Shown here: positions 37,826-46,412 of the stretch, piece after piece | Layout: every line of letters starts with the position of its first letter | Position numbering within the stretch: the first letter of the stretch is position 1 | IMG/VR virus record: IMGVR_UViG_3300017956_000007 | Span: 20,466 to 84,465 of that record | DNA length: 64,000 nucleotides | Direction: 5' to 3' (one strand) | Origin: a virus | Translations under genes and position numbers: made by a program | Notes under the pieces: generated by a model | The model's database searches: none | What the model was told of the DNA's origin: nothing | The model's input: only the letters and a program-made list of their open reading frames with translations

Positions 37826-38857
37826 ATGGCAACAAATAGACCTTTAAGATTTGATGAAACGGTCAAATCATTTAGACAAATGAGTGATGCAGAATTAGAT
37901 ATTTTGAGTTATGTTGTAAGAAAAAAATATGCACAATTATTGAGTAGCGGTACCGCTACCATTGGAGGAAAAATTTCTCCGGGCACATCTGCTTCTAATT
38001 ATTCCTCATTAGGATCAGTAACAGATACAAAAACCTTACAATATACTGCTACTAACGCAGACAGTCCAACTGGTGGTGCAGATAACATATTTCCAACAAC
38101 ATTAAATTCATCATATCATCAAGAAACTGAAACGATTTATAATTATAGACAATATATACCTTCAATCAATTTATCCTCATCAACACTTAATTCTTACAGT
38201 TATCTTGTTTATGATCAAAATACAAAAACTTTTAAAATTGAAGGTGACATTTCCAATATATTCGACACTATCGTAAGTGATTGTGTGAACAAAATACATG
38301 ATCCTAACAGTGATGGTGTCGGATCATATCATTTTGGTTTATCCTCTCCAACGACAGGAACATACGTAAATATGGGAATGATATATCAAGATACGACATA
38401 TTGGAATAGTACAGTACAATTTAATCATTATATTAAAACGGCTGCCGATAATGAAAACGATATACTAAACGATGCCAGTGCATATAAATATATATCAAGA
38501 TACATAGGAATTGTTGATGGCAGTGTTAAAATATCAGAAATACCAATAAATGATATCACAGAAAATATAGTAGTTGATATACTAGAAAAAATATTGGAAA
38601 AAAGATTTCCAAAATACACATTAACAAGAGTAGGAAGCACAGATTCAACAACAACTGCTACCACAACAATGGCAGGCTACACCTCAAATAATTTTGGTTT
38701 TTTACATGAAAGATTTGTATTTTCTTCATATACCGTAGTATCCACTTCTGGTGTATCAGGAGGAACTTACACAGCAAACTATCAACCAGATAACAATAGT
38801 TATAGATATAATGTATGGGCATTGACTGCCAATGGTTATAATACAACTGATTTATAA
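37826..38857 (+). CDS. Fibre-like virion structural protein (module copy 2)
   Basis: This 343-residue paralogue of the preceding fibre-like protein begins with MATNRPLRFDETVKSFRQMS and AELDILSYVVRKKYAQLL. Further on it has SDGVGSYHFGLSSPTTGTYV, then NMGMIYQD, matching copy 1. The C-terminal region is Thr/Ser-rich and ends with YRYNVWALTANGYNTTDL. It starts 2 bases after the preceding stop codon and is followed after 11 bases by its own acidic partner. The two fibre copies differ mainly in their middle and C-terminal parts, which would allow different ligands. Confidence 0.73.
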   Translation: MATNRPLRFDETVKSFRQMSDAELDILSYVVRKKYAQLLSSGTATIGGKISPGTSASNYSSLGSVTDTKTLQYTATNADSPTGGADNIFPTTLNSSYHQETETIYNYRQYIPSINLSSSTLNSYSYLVYDQNTKTFKIEGDISNIFDTIVSDCVNKIHDPNSDGVGSYHFGLSSPTTGTYVNMGMIYQDTTYWNSTVQFNHYIKTAADNENDILNDASAYKYISRYIGIVDGSVKISEIPINDITENIVVDILEKILEKRFPKYTLTRVGSTDSTTTATTTMAGYTSNNFGFLHERFVFSSYTVVSTSGVSGGTYTANYQPDNNSYRYNVWALTANGYNTTDL

Positions 38858-38868
38858 AAAGGAACATT

Positions 38869-39399
38869 ATGTTAATTGATGTCGATAATATTGAAATATT
38901 AAATGCTACATTTCCTAATTTGACCTCTAGAAATTTAATAATGGTTGATTATTCCGACATAAATGGCGAAAGAAAAAGTATGGTCATAGGTTCTGATGAT
39001 GATTCGGATTTTGGTTTAAAAGTTTTTGATAAATTTAATCTATCTACGATTGAAAACAATACAAAATTACTACACGAAGAAAACAAAAAGCAGGCTAAAA
39101 ATTTTTTACAATTTTTAGAATGGAAAGAAAGTGGATTAATTAAAACTATAGATGATGATGAAGAAAAAATAATTGAAGAAAAAATTTCAGAAATACAGCC
39201 TCAGGAAATAACTTTAGATTTTTTAGAGAATTTGGACAATGAAAATTTATTCAAATTAAAGTTGAGTATTTTTGACATCGAAGAATTTCAAGATATTGAT
39301 GATAGAGAATTGAGATCACAAGTTAGAAAATCAAAAAATTTACCAGAATTAATGCATTATTATCACATCTTTAAAATTAATCAAAATTCAAATAATTAG
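38869..39399 (+). CDS. Acidic partner protein of fibre gene (module copy 2)
   Basis: This 176-residue protein shares the C-terminal blocks of the partner protein in copy 1: AKNFLQFLEWKESGL at about 78-92 and LRSQVRKSKNLPELMHYYH near the end. It lacks the long acidic N-terminal linker but has an acidic middle (DDDEEKIIEEKISE). A good ribosome binding site (AAAAGGAAC) precedes the ATG. Its last 23 bases overlap the convergent glycosyltransferase gene on the other strand, a tight junction without room for a terminator. Confidence 0.66.
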   Translation: MLIDVDNIEILNATFPNLTSRNLIMVDYSDINGERKSMVIGSDDDSDFGLKVFDKFNLSTIENNTKLLHEENKKQAKNFLQFLEWKESGLIKTIDDDEEKIIEEKISEIQPQEITLDFLENLDNENLFKLKLSIFDIEEFQDIDDRELRSQVRKSKNLPELMHYYHIFKINQNSNN

Positions 39400-40075
39400 G
39401 GTCAAATTTATTAATAATGGTTGAATCAAATTTTGCGTTCATAAAATGAACTATTTTTATATCATCATTAAAACATCCATCTAAATACAACCAACCGGAT
39501 GGATGTTTCGTATTTAAGTAATAATACATCATTCTATCGTAAGAATCGTTTTTTAATTCAAATTTCATATCATATCTCACAAACCAACTATCTGGTAAAA
39601 ATTTTAATTTTAATTTTTTTCTAGCAAATGTTTCAACAAAAAATTGTTCACCATTAACATCCCCAGTTGTTATTTTATTTTCTAAAAAATATTTCATCCA
39701 AAAATCAGGTTTTTTCATAAATTCATCATAAATATATTTACAATCTTTTGGATAATATTTTTGAAAACCTCCATTTAAATTATACTGACCAACATCTGTA
39801 TCTTTCCACCAAGAATTGGCGGTTAAAAATTCTCCTCTTTCAATGGGATATAAAATAGCATCCATATAATTGTTTATAAAAAGCATATCAATATCAATAA
39901 CTAATACCGGGTCATCAATATTTAAATTCATTATTTTCAACTTATTCCATTGTAATTTTAACCCATCGGATTCTTCCCTGATCCAATTTACATTTGGTAT
40001 TTTAGAATTAATATAATTTTCAACATCCTGACCGTATTTTGAACCAATCCTTATTGCAAATATTTTAGGAATCAC
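39377..40075 (-). CDS. Glycosyltransferase-like protein with DxD motif
   Basis: The 232 residues show a GT-A-like start (PKIFAIRIGSKYGQDVENYI) and a metal-binding VIDIDMLFIN at about 59-68, where the two aspartates form DxD. The LQWNKLKIM segment just before it resembles the 'K.' side of other phage and capsular transferases. The protein ends near a WLYLDGCFND block typical of small sugar transferases that use nucleotide sugars. It is the last gene of the long minus-strand island and follows a 2-oxoglutarate oxygenase with an 11-base overlap. The substrate is unknown. Confidence 0.7.
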   Translation of the reverse strand: MIPKIFAIRIGSKYGQDVENYINSKIPNVNWIREESDGLKLQWNKLKIMNLNIDDPVLVIDIDMLFINNYMDAILYPIERGEFLTANSWWKDTDVGQYNLNGGFQKYYPKDCKYIYDEFMKKPDFWMKYFLENKITTGDVNGEQFFVETFARKKLKLKFLPDSWFVRYDMKFELKNDSYDRMMYYYLNTKHPSGWLYLDGCFNDDIKIVHFMNAKFDSTIINKFDPNYLNFD

Positions 40076-40514
40076 AAACCCATCCTACCAATGAATATCT
40101 AATACCAGATTTTAAAACATTAACTCTATGATCAAGTTTAGAATTAAAACTGACACAATCTCCTTTTAATAATTTTATAATACCAACGTTTTTTATCTCA
40201 AATTCACCTCCTGCAAATTCATCATTTAATAGAACCGTAAAACTCTCAATTCTATTAAAATTTCCATCAGTTTTAAAATCAGAATGCCAATTGTAAAATT
40301 GATTTTTAGTATATTGTGTAAATTGAAACAACATTTTTTTACGATTGAATTTTTTCTCTAATTCTAAATCATTTTTCCATATATAAACTCTAGAAATTCT
40401 AGTTGAAAAATCGAAAGAATTTTTTCCAACAGCAGCAGGAACTACTTTTTTTCGATACGTTAGAATCATATCAAAACATTCTTCATCAGTAAAAAAATTT
40501 TTAATAATTTTCAT
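40065..40514 (-). CDS. 2-oxoglutarate/Fe(II) oxygenase, prolyl-hydroxylase type
   Basis: The 149 residues carry the complete facial triad: His77 and Asp79 in YNWHSDF, His129 in KLDHRV, and Arg139 in GIRYSLVGW for 2-oxoglutarate. The family hydroxylates proline, lysine or other residues, or small molecules. The protein is shorter than typical prolyl 4-hydroxylase domains but holds every ligand. It overlaps both adjacent transferase genes, so it probably hydroxylates a sugar, a protein side chain, or an intermediate of the same island. A second unrelated-looking member lies at 62188-62727. Confidence 0.85.
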   Translation of the reverse strand: MKIIKNFFTDEECFDMILTYRKKVVPAAVGKNSFDFSTRISRVYIWKNDLELEKKFNRKKMLFQFTQYTKNQFYNWHSDFKTDGNFNRIESFTVLLNDEFAGGEFEIKNVGIIKLLKGDCVSFNSKLDHRVNVLKSGIRYSLVGWVCDS

Positions 40515-41064
40515 TTAAAATATATTCCTTTACCCATTCACATTCTCTCATATGTTCATATGATTGGTTGAAAAGACATACTGAATAATCTTTTTCATTT
40601 CTATCAAACATCCAAGACCAGCAAACTTTATCATAAGTTTCGTATTTTATTTCTTTATAAATATACTCATCAATACCTTTCCAATATTTGACTCTGCTAT
40701 AATCTTCATCTTCATAAAATTTATTATAAATATATGATTGATCACCATACCATGACATAATTGAAGAATTTAAAGGAGTGTGAGCTGGTTCACGCCACCA
40801 TGCATATAATAGTGTAAAATTATTTCTAACTAAATGTGAAATATCACCTTTAATAACAACATCTAAATCAAAATACAAATATTGTTCTTGATTTTTAAAC
40901 TCATTGAACAACTGTAACTTATCATATACCGATCCTTCACCATCAACGATACCTCTTACATCTATTAAATCACAGTTGACACAGTGATTATACAACATAT
41001 ATTTAAGATTGTCAATCCACCAAGAAGAATATTTTGTGCCTGTACACACATAAAGAATTACCAC
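40501..41064 (-). CDS. Small glycosyltransferase-like protein
   Basis: The 187 residues have a nucleotide-sugar-binding strand (MVILYVCTGTKYSSWWIDNLK) and a DxD at YLYFDLDVVIKGD (Asp66 and Asp68). The sequence LNSSIMSWYGDQSYIYNKF after it and the closing CLFNQS segment recur in the 251-residue transferase at 42273-43028 (LNSSFVAWQDDVGYNLYEF, CLFNTS). The two are therefore related. It overlaps the methyltransferase-like gene upstream by 7 bases and the oxygenase downstream by 14. The sugar is unknown. Confidence 0.72.
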   Translation of the reverse strand: MVILYVCTGTKYSSWWIDNLKYMLYNHCVNCDLIDVRGIVDGEGSVYDKLQLFNEFKNQEQYLYFDLDVVIKGDISHLVRNNFTLLYAWWREPAHTPLNSSIMSWYGDQSYIYNKFYEDEDYSRVKYWKGIDEYIYKEIKYETYDKVCWSWMFDRNEKDYSVCLFNQSYEHMRECEWVKEYILNENY

Positions 41065-41687
41065 TGACCTATCACCATAAATCTAGTGTAATTGTCCATT
41101 TTTTTACTACCAGAATAAAAAACTTTTTTGATATTATTTTTTTCAATCAATTCTTCGGCAGAATTTACGCAATTTACATGTTCTACTAAATCATAATAAT
41201 CATTAGATTGTAGGACTAATATTGGGGGTTCTGGATAATCTTTGTAGTAAGGCTTCATTCTTACAACATCTTCCATATGTTCAGATGATGTATTAACAAT
41301 CAAATGTCTTCTCCTCAATTCTTTTCTCTCAAAATAATCATCGAAGACTTTTACTTTAAAATTTAGATTAAAATAATTAGTGTATTGCACTAAAATTTTT
41401 TTATTAATTTCATCCAATTCATAAAAATCCAAGCTTTCTATGTCAATTACATAATCTAACATTTCAATTAAAGGAAAACCAAACCAACCGCCAATAATTT
41501 CAACATGAACGGGATATAAAAAATCATATGAAATATTTAATTTTTCTATCAGCCATGTTTTAGATTCAAATTGACCATCAGATAATGAATCTTCTAATTT
41601 ATCAAAATAATTCGGATAATTATTTAAAACAAAATTCTTCACTTTAAAATATGGAGAATTTACGTAGTTATTAATCTTTAAGTTCAT
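41058..41687 (-). CDS. Methyltransferase-like protein (copy 1)
   Basis: The 209 residues have a Rossmann-like pattern: HVEIIGGWFGFPLIEML at about 62-78, then IDIESLDFYELDE, where the second acidic strand end would bind the SAM ribose. A conserved NTSSEHME follows at about 134-141. The C-terminal half (LVLQSNDYYDLVEHVNCVNS, then YTRFMVIGQW) is a block I have seen in phage methyltransferase-like proteins. The glycine loop is not the classic GxGxG, so activity is unsure. It overlaps its weak paralogue upstream by 4 bases (ATGA). Confidence 0.58.
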   Translation of the reverse strand: MNLKINNYVNSPYFKVKNFVLNNYPNYFDKLEDSLSDGQFESKTWLIEKLNISYDFLYPVHVEIIGGWFGFPLIEMLDYVIDIESLDFYELDEINKKILVQYTNYFNLNFKVKVFDDYFERKELRRRHLIVNTSSEHMEDVVRMKPYYKDYPEPPILVLQSNDYYDLVEHVNCVNSAEELIEKNNIKKVFYSGSKKMDNYTRFMVIGQW

Positions 41688-42286
41688 AGATTATCTCCGC
41701 AAACCATATAATAATTTAATACCTTCTGATCGTATTCACGAATCATTTGCCAATTCGTTTCGTAATAAACGTTTTTTATTTTATTTTGCCTAATCAATTG
41801 TTTTGTAGAATTTATAGGATTGCAAATATGTAAACCATCATCGTTATTACCAACCAATATAAATTTTCCTTTATATACTCTACCTATAGGATAAGTATAT
41901 TCACAGTACTTTTGTAAAAAATTTCCTGTTAAATTTAATTCGTCAAAAATAACATCGCAATGAAAACTGTTTTTAGTTAATATTTCATTCGACTCATGAA
42001 CAGCATAATCAAAATCAAAAAAATTAAATTTTTGCATATCAAATTTTAATTTTTTTATATAATTCAAATCTATGTCACAAAACCAACTACACATTACATT
42101 AAAATTATCTTCAAGTAAATCAAAATTAGAGAAAATATAATCGTATATTTTTAGATTTAAATTCAAATGTGTTTTTCTATTATATCTAATTCGAATATAA
42201 TCATAATTTTTGTCCAATCTCATAGGAAAAGGAACTCCAAATGATTCATATTTATCACGCAATTTAGTATATTCATGCTTTTTCAT
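41684..42286 (-). CDS. Methyltransferase-like protein (diverged copy 2)
   Basis: This 200-residue protein has the same layout as its neighbour: about 80-110 with FDFDYAVHESNEILTKN, then FHCDVIFDEL, and a closing half with GNNDDGLHICNPINSTKQLI, VYYETNW and YYMVCGDNL. These resemble the neighbour's NDYYDLVEHVNC, NSAEELI, VFYSG and RFMVIG. The glycine-rich SAM loop is not recognisable, so this may be a non-catalytic partner of copy 1. The homology to the neighbour is weak and judged by eye. It overlaps the next gene upstream by 14 bases. Confidence 0.5.
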   Translation of the reverse strand: MKKHEYTKLRDKYESFGVPFPMRLDKNYDYIRIRYNRKTHLNLNLKIYDYIFSNFDLLEDNFNVMCSWFCDIDLNYIKKLKFDMQKFNFFDFDYAVHESNEILTKNSFHCDVIFDELNLTGNFLQKYCEYTYPIGRVYKGKFILVGNNDDGLHICNPINSTKQLIRQNKIKNVYYETNWQMIREYDQKVLNYYMVCGDNL

Positions 42287-43028
42287 ATTTCATCCATAAA
42301 TCTTTTGCCCACCCTGTTGCTTCATGTAATTCTATTTGTGTTTCGTTTTTTCTAGCCCATGCTTTATGAGATGTGTTGAATAGGCATATTTTATATTTCT
42401 CACGGTATTCTTTTGGTGATAAATCATCAGGAAATCTAGCTCCAATATTATAATTGTAAATAATACCTTTATCCCAAAGATTTATTAAATTTTTTCTGTA
42501 GAACTGATAAAAAACAAATTTATCCAAAGACGGATACATAAAAAACGCTTTTTCTTCATGTTTGACTAAAAATTCATATAAATTGTACCCAACATCATCT
42601 TGCCACGCCACAAATGAAGAATTTAAAGGTGTAGTCATAAAGGAATAATTTTTAATATGAGACATTGGATCTCTCCAATAATTCATAATAAATCTAGGCT
42701 TATCATGTTCCATATCAATTAAATTTGTGATATCACTTTGAATTAAAATATCCAAATCAAACCATGCTTTTTTGCCAGCAACATTTTTAAAATCATAAAA
42801 AAAACACATTTTTTCAGAAGTAAAAATTCTTTTTCTGGTATGTCTTAAAAATCTTGTAGGTAAAGGTAAAATTTTAATATCAGGGTCTAAAAATTCTGAA
42901 TTATCAGTTAAACAATGAAAATTAAAATTTTTTTTATAATTTATTTTTAAAGAATTAAATAATCTATTAACATATTCTGGACCATATTTTAAGCCCCATT
43001 TTAAACAATAAAAATTAGTCATTTCCAT
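42273..43028 (-). CDS. Glycosyltransferase-like protein with DxD motif
   Basis: The 251 residues begin with FYCLKWGLKYGPEYVNRLF, an opening common in small capsular and phage transferases. They then have a DxD at WFDLDILIQSD (Asp91 and Asp93). LNSSFVAWQ and CLFNTSHKAW later in the chain also occur in the small transferase at 40501-41064. It is probably a GT-A enzyme acting on a nucleotide sugar. It overlaps the radical SAM gene upstream by 10 bases; the ATG at 43022 is a close alternative start. Confidence 0.76.
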   Translation of the reverse strand: MEMTNFYCLKWGLKYGPEYVNRLFNSLKINYKKNFNFHCLTDNSEFLDPDIKILPLPTRFLRHTRKRIFTSEKMCFFYDFKNVAGKKAWFDLDILIQSDITNLIDMEHDKPRFIMNYWRDPMSHIKNYSFMTTPLNSSFVAWQDDVGYNLYEFLVKHEEKAFFMYPSLDKFVFYQFYRKNLINLWDKGIIYNYNIGARFPDDLSPKEYREKYKICLFNTSHKAWARKNETQIELHEATGWAKDLWMKYEKA

Positions 43029-44053
43029 TGATCTCCATAAGCATCAAACCCATTTCCACATTTTTGTGCGCATATTTCTGCTTTCCCTTCTTTACAAGAA
43101 GATAAACTCCATGATTTTTCAATTTTTTTAAAAAAATCTCCGTCAATTATTTTTCTCAACGGAACATTTTTCGCATTAATTTTTTCCAAATCTTCAATAA
43201 AATTCCATATTTGATCTTCGCCTATTTTCTGATATGTTTTATACAATCTACCCGCAGTCCAACAACAAGGAAAAATTAAACCTTCAGCGGATATATAAAT
43301 TTCTTTATTTAAAATTGATTTACAAGATATTACAGTATTGTCTAAATAATTTTGAAAACTGCCAAATTTTGTTATCAGATCATCATAAGTATTAACACTT
43401 TTATTTTGATAATTTTGATTCGATGGAGGTTTAATATAATTTCCTTTATTCGTTTCTTTTTCTGATATTTTATTTTTTGTTTGTACCCATCTACCACTTT
43501 TTTTCTTTATAAACTGAAGACCAAATAGTTTAGCCATTCTCTCAGCATCATCGACCTGATGTTCATTGTGTTCAAAAATTAAAAAAACCCATAAACCTTT
43601 ACCTCCTGCACTCGTAAATGCGTCCATTGAATTTTCAATTCTATCCCAATCGACATTTACTCTATACAAGTGGTTCGTATCCTCTAATCCATCTACTGAA
43701 AATGTGACCTTTCCCCTATTACCGAAAATTTTCGCCAATTCTCTCCACCATTTATCGTTTCTTGCTCCTCCATTTGTTGTCATGTGTAAATATATTTTAG
43801 AATTCTCTTGACGCAAATAATCATAAATTTTCAATGTGTCTTTTGCAATGATCGGATCACCATGATTTCCGCACATTATTAAACTGTTCAATTGGTGAAC
43901 AAAATCTGAATCGACTATTTTTTTAAATGTCGTTATATCTAAATCAGCATTTTTCAAATGTTTATTATTTGTTCTGTCACACATTGGACATTCTGCTTGA
44001 CATTTTTGTGTTGGTTCTAAATGTATGTGTGTTATTTCATTTGATTTGTACAT
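43019..44053 (-). CDS. Radical SAM/SPASM enzyme (subfamily A)
   Basis: The 344 residues have the radical SAM 4Fe-4S motif almost at the N-terminus: Cys18, Cys22 and Cys25 in KCQAECPMC. The usual GGEP motif is replaced by CGNHGDP. TTNGGAR, FSVDG and YRVNVDWDRIENSMDAF follow in the same order as in the genes at 52918, 57457 and 58425. The C-terminal SPASM-type cluster region has CKSIL, PCCW, then CKEGKAEICAQKCG. It probably reduces SAM to a 5'-deoxyadenosyl radical to modify a substrate whose nature is unknown. A 22-base overlap links it to a small gene upstream. Confidence 0.87.
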   Translation of the reverse strand: MYKSNEITHIHLEPTQKCQAECPMCDRTNNKHLKNADLDITTFKKIVDSDFVHQLNSLIMCGNHGDPIIAKDTLKIYDYLRQENSKIYLHMTTNGGARNDKWWRELAKIFGNRGKVTFSVDGLEDTNHLYRVNVDWDRIENSMDAFTSAGGKGLWVFLIFEHNEHQVDDAERMAKLFGLQFIKKKSGRWVQTKNKISEKETNKGNYIKPPSNQNYQNKSVNTYDDLITKFGSFQNYLDNTVISCKSILNKEIYISAEGLIFPCCWTAGRLYKTYQKIGEDQIWNFIEDLEKINAKNVPLRKIIDGDFFKKIEKSWSLSSCKEGKAEICAQKCGNGFDAYGDQWK

Positions 44054-44253
44054 ATATCATCATCAGGAAATGAATTATATTTTGTTATATACCAAAATAT
44101 AACATTTTTATAAAATTGAACACTATCATGTTCAGATTGAAATTGTTTTATAAAACTACTAGTTGCGTTGTGCGCAGACAAAATTTTTGAGGAATATATT
44201 TGCAATTCTCGTAATGTATAATCATCTAAAAGCTTTATCAAAAAATCACTCAT
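44032..44253 (-). CDS. Small helical protein of unknown function
   Basis: The 73 residues are predicted mostly helical (DFLIKLLDDYTLRELQIYSS; FYKNVIFWYITKYN) and match no family I recognise. It overlaps the radical SAM gene downstream by 22 bases and the SGNH-like gene upstream by 8 bases, so it is probably translated. No leader/core arrangement typical of a modified peptide is visible, since it lacks a Gly-, Ser- or Cys-rich C-terminus. It could be an adaptor for one of the enzymes next to it. Confidence 0.55.
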   Translation of the reverse strand: MSDFLIKLLDDYTLRELQIYSSKILSAHNATSSFIKQFQSEHDSVQFYKNVIFWYITKYNSFPDDDICTNQMK

Positions 44254-45079
44254 ATATAAAATCTTTTTTATTATTATTTGATTTAATTATTAAAATATCA
44301 TTATAATCTTTAAAATTTGTTTTAAATTTTGGTAAATTTTTATAATCATTATTTAATATGTTTAAAAGATACTCGAACATTTTTTCATGATTTTCAGGAG
44401 ATAGATGATTTTTTCTTAAATCCAAGTAAAGTTTTTCTCTATAATAATATTCTTGTTCTTTAAGAAGTTCTCGATAACTTAAATCAAACAAATTTACAGG
44501 AGAGAAAAAAAAATTATTATAATTCAATTTAAAAAAATTATCAAATTCTCCACTTAAATCATTAGCAAATACTATAATTTTTATATCATATAATAAAGAT
44601 ATAGAATATAAAAAAGACAAATTTTTTGAATTTTCATACAATAATTGTTTTGATATAGTCATGAAAAAAAATTCTATTTCTTTTTTATACATTTCATAAT
44701 ATTTTAATAATTTTTTTTCTTTATCATTACCTTCTGTCCAATCTGATACTATATATGTTCTATTATTGATAAAATCATATTTTATTCTAGTGGAAACATC
44801 AAACGTTAAAGATGGATGTGTAATGAATTGAATTCTGTCAAAATGTGAAAGGTGAAACAATACAATGTCACCTGCATAAATTTTATTTTCATTGAATAAA
44901 TGGTCATTAAACAAATTAAAAGAATAATGGGGTCCTGTACCAGATTGAGCATAGTTAAAAAAACAATATTTGTTTTTAAAATGGTTCTTCAATTTAACTA
45001 ACCAGGAGTATTTTACGTATTCTTCATCATGTTCACATTCTTCAAAATAACTATCACCATATATGAAAAAATTTTTCAT
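44246..45079 (-). CDS. SGNH-hydrolase-like protein (putative esterase/acyl transferase)
   Basis: The 277 residues show the blocks of an SGNH hydrolase. GDSYFEE at 8-14 supplies the nucleophilic Ser10. NYAQSGTGP at about 42-50 carries the glycine. LFHLSHFDR is in the place of the Asn block. Near the C-terminus LRKNHLSPENHEKM offers the His. These enzymes remove or add acyl groups on sugars. Its setting between glycosyltransferases and radical SAM genes fits glycan acylation or deacylation. The Asn block is altered (HLSH), so activity is not certain. It ends with a basic tail. Confidence 0.68.
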   Translation of the reverse strand: MKNFFIYGDSYFEECEHDEEYVKYSWLVKLKNHFKNKYCFFNYAQSGTGPHYSFNLFNDHLFNENKIYAGDIVLFHLSHFDRIQFITHPSLTFDVSTRIKYDFINNRTYIVSDWTEGNDKEKKLLKYYEMYKKEIEFFFMTISKQLLYENSKNLSFLYSISLLYDIKIIVFANDLSGEFDNFFKLNYNNFFFSPVNLFDLSYRELLKEQEYYYREKLYLDLRKNHLSPENHEKMFEYLLNILNNDYKNLPKFKTNFKDYNDILIIKSNNNKKDFIYE

Positions 45080-45098
45080 TCATCACCTTATATTATCA

Positions 45099-46412
45099 TT
45101 ATTTTTTCAAATTGTCAAGTATTTCCTTTAAATCTTTACTGACATAATCACTATAGTTTTGATTCCTTGCTTGATCTAAAATTGTTATCTCATCATATAA
45201 CTTAAATTTATTTTTTTCATAAAAGTTATTCTCAATAGAGTTGTCTAAAATTTGAAAAATATTTTCACTCTCATAAAAAAAATGATTTTTTAACCCCATT
45301 TCTTTCTGTCTGATTTTTTCGAAAAAATTATAGAATTTTAAAAATTTTGATTTGATTTTTATTAAATGATTTACGGGTAAATTTCTAATGTGAATCCCTC
45401 TCTCAATTGGTCTGACTGAGGAGAAGAAAATATTACATTTTATCTTCAAATGAAACATCATAATAATCCAATCCATAAAATCAATAATGTTATCTAAATT
45501 TAATGCTGATATTACAAAATTACAATTAAAAGATTTAATATTGTTTGATTTTTTAAACCAATTGATTAAATTTTTTTCTAAAACATTAAAATTAGAATAA
45601 TGTCTAATATAATTATATGTATTATCTACTCCATCAATGCTAAACGTATGCATTTGACTTTTAAATTTATTCAATATTTGTATCATAGAATCATCTATTA
45701 AAATACCATTAGTATGAAAAACTAATCTTGTATTTTTTGAATTTCCGTCTTTGATAAATTTTTGTAACAATTTTATGACGTTATTGTCGTAAAAAGGTTC
45801 ACCTCCTGATATCTTTAAAACTTTTATTTTGTCTGTATTATCAAATATCCATTTAAACAATAAATTATTAGTAGTATTTTTTGGTAATGATTTTGAATTC
45901 ATAGAAAAATCAGAGGCATAATTAAATTTTTCCATTAAATTTAATTTTTTTATTTCATCAAGATCTTTATATAATTGATGTGATGATCCAATATTGCACA
46001 TTCGACAGGCCAGATTACACTTATTTGACAATGAAATATCAACCTCTCTCAATTCTGTACTAAAAGGCTCATCAAAATCCCATCCAGTATACATACGATG
46101 TGAAATAAAACCATTTTCCTCTAATTTCCAACAAGTTTGACATCTAGGATCTTTTATATTATTTAAAATATTATTTCTAAATTCCACAAATTTTTGATGA
46201 TTGAAAATTTGATCAGGATCTAAATTTTGCAACTCAGATTTTTCTAATATTGTATTTTGATTGGTATCGTGCATCATACAGCAAGGTGCGACCTTTGATA
46301 ATTTATCATTTTCATATAATTTAAAAACTAATGCGTAAAATGGATAATAACAAAAAGTGTTGGTTTTATCGGGGACTCTAAAAATTTTTTGAAATTCTCT
46401 CGGCTCATGCAT
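45099..46412 (-). CDS. Radical SAM enzyme with N-terminal cysteine domain (subfamily B)
   Basis: The 437 residues begin with a cysteine-rich half-SPASM-like region: Cys21 (TFCYYPF), Cys44-Cys45 (APCCMM), Cys91 and Cys94 (CQTCWKLEENG). The radical SAM motif follows at Cys132, Cys136 and Cys139 (KCNLACRMC), then SGGEPFYD, HTNG and FSIDGVDNTYNYIR. The same order is found in 50442-51635, 53843-54961 and 54951-56159. The N-terminal cysteines could bind an auxiliary cluster, which is placed at the C-terminus in ordinary SPASM proteins. It overlaps the upstream radical SAM gene by 8 bases. Confidence 0.86.
   Translation of the reverse strand: MHEPREFQKIFRVPDKTNTFCYYPFYALVFKLYENDKLSKVAPCCMMHDTNQNTILEKSELQNLDPDQIFNHQKFVEFRNNILNNIKDPRCQTCWKLEENGFISHRMYTGWDFDEPFSTELREVDISLSNKCNLACRMCNIGSSHQLYKDLDEIKKLNLMEKFNYASDFSMNSKSLPKNTTNNLLFKWIFDNTDKIKVLKISGGEPFYDNNVIKLLQKFIKDGNSKNTRLVFHTNGILIDDSMIQILNKFKSQMHTFSIDGVDNTYNYIRHYSNFNVLEKNLINWFKKSNNIKSFNCNFVISALNLDNIIDFMDWIIMMFHLKIKCNIFFSSVRPIERGIHIRNLPVNHLIKIKSKFLKFYNFFEKIRQKEMGLKNHFFYESENIFQILDNSIENNFYEKNKFKLYDEITILDQARNQNYSDYVSKDLKEILDNLKK

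Noticed and set aside
44032-44253. Small gene next to radical SAM genes as a RiPP precursor peptide
   Set aside because: The protein is a uniform helical chain without a leader/core boundary or a Gly-, Ser-, Cys- or Thr-rich end, so no precursor features are visible.
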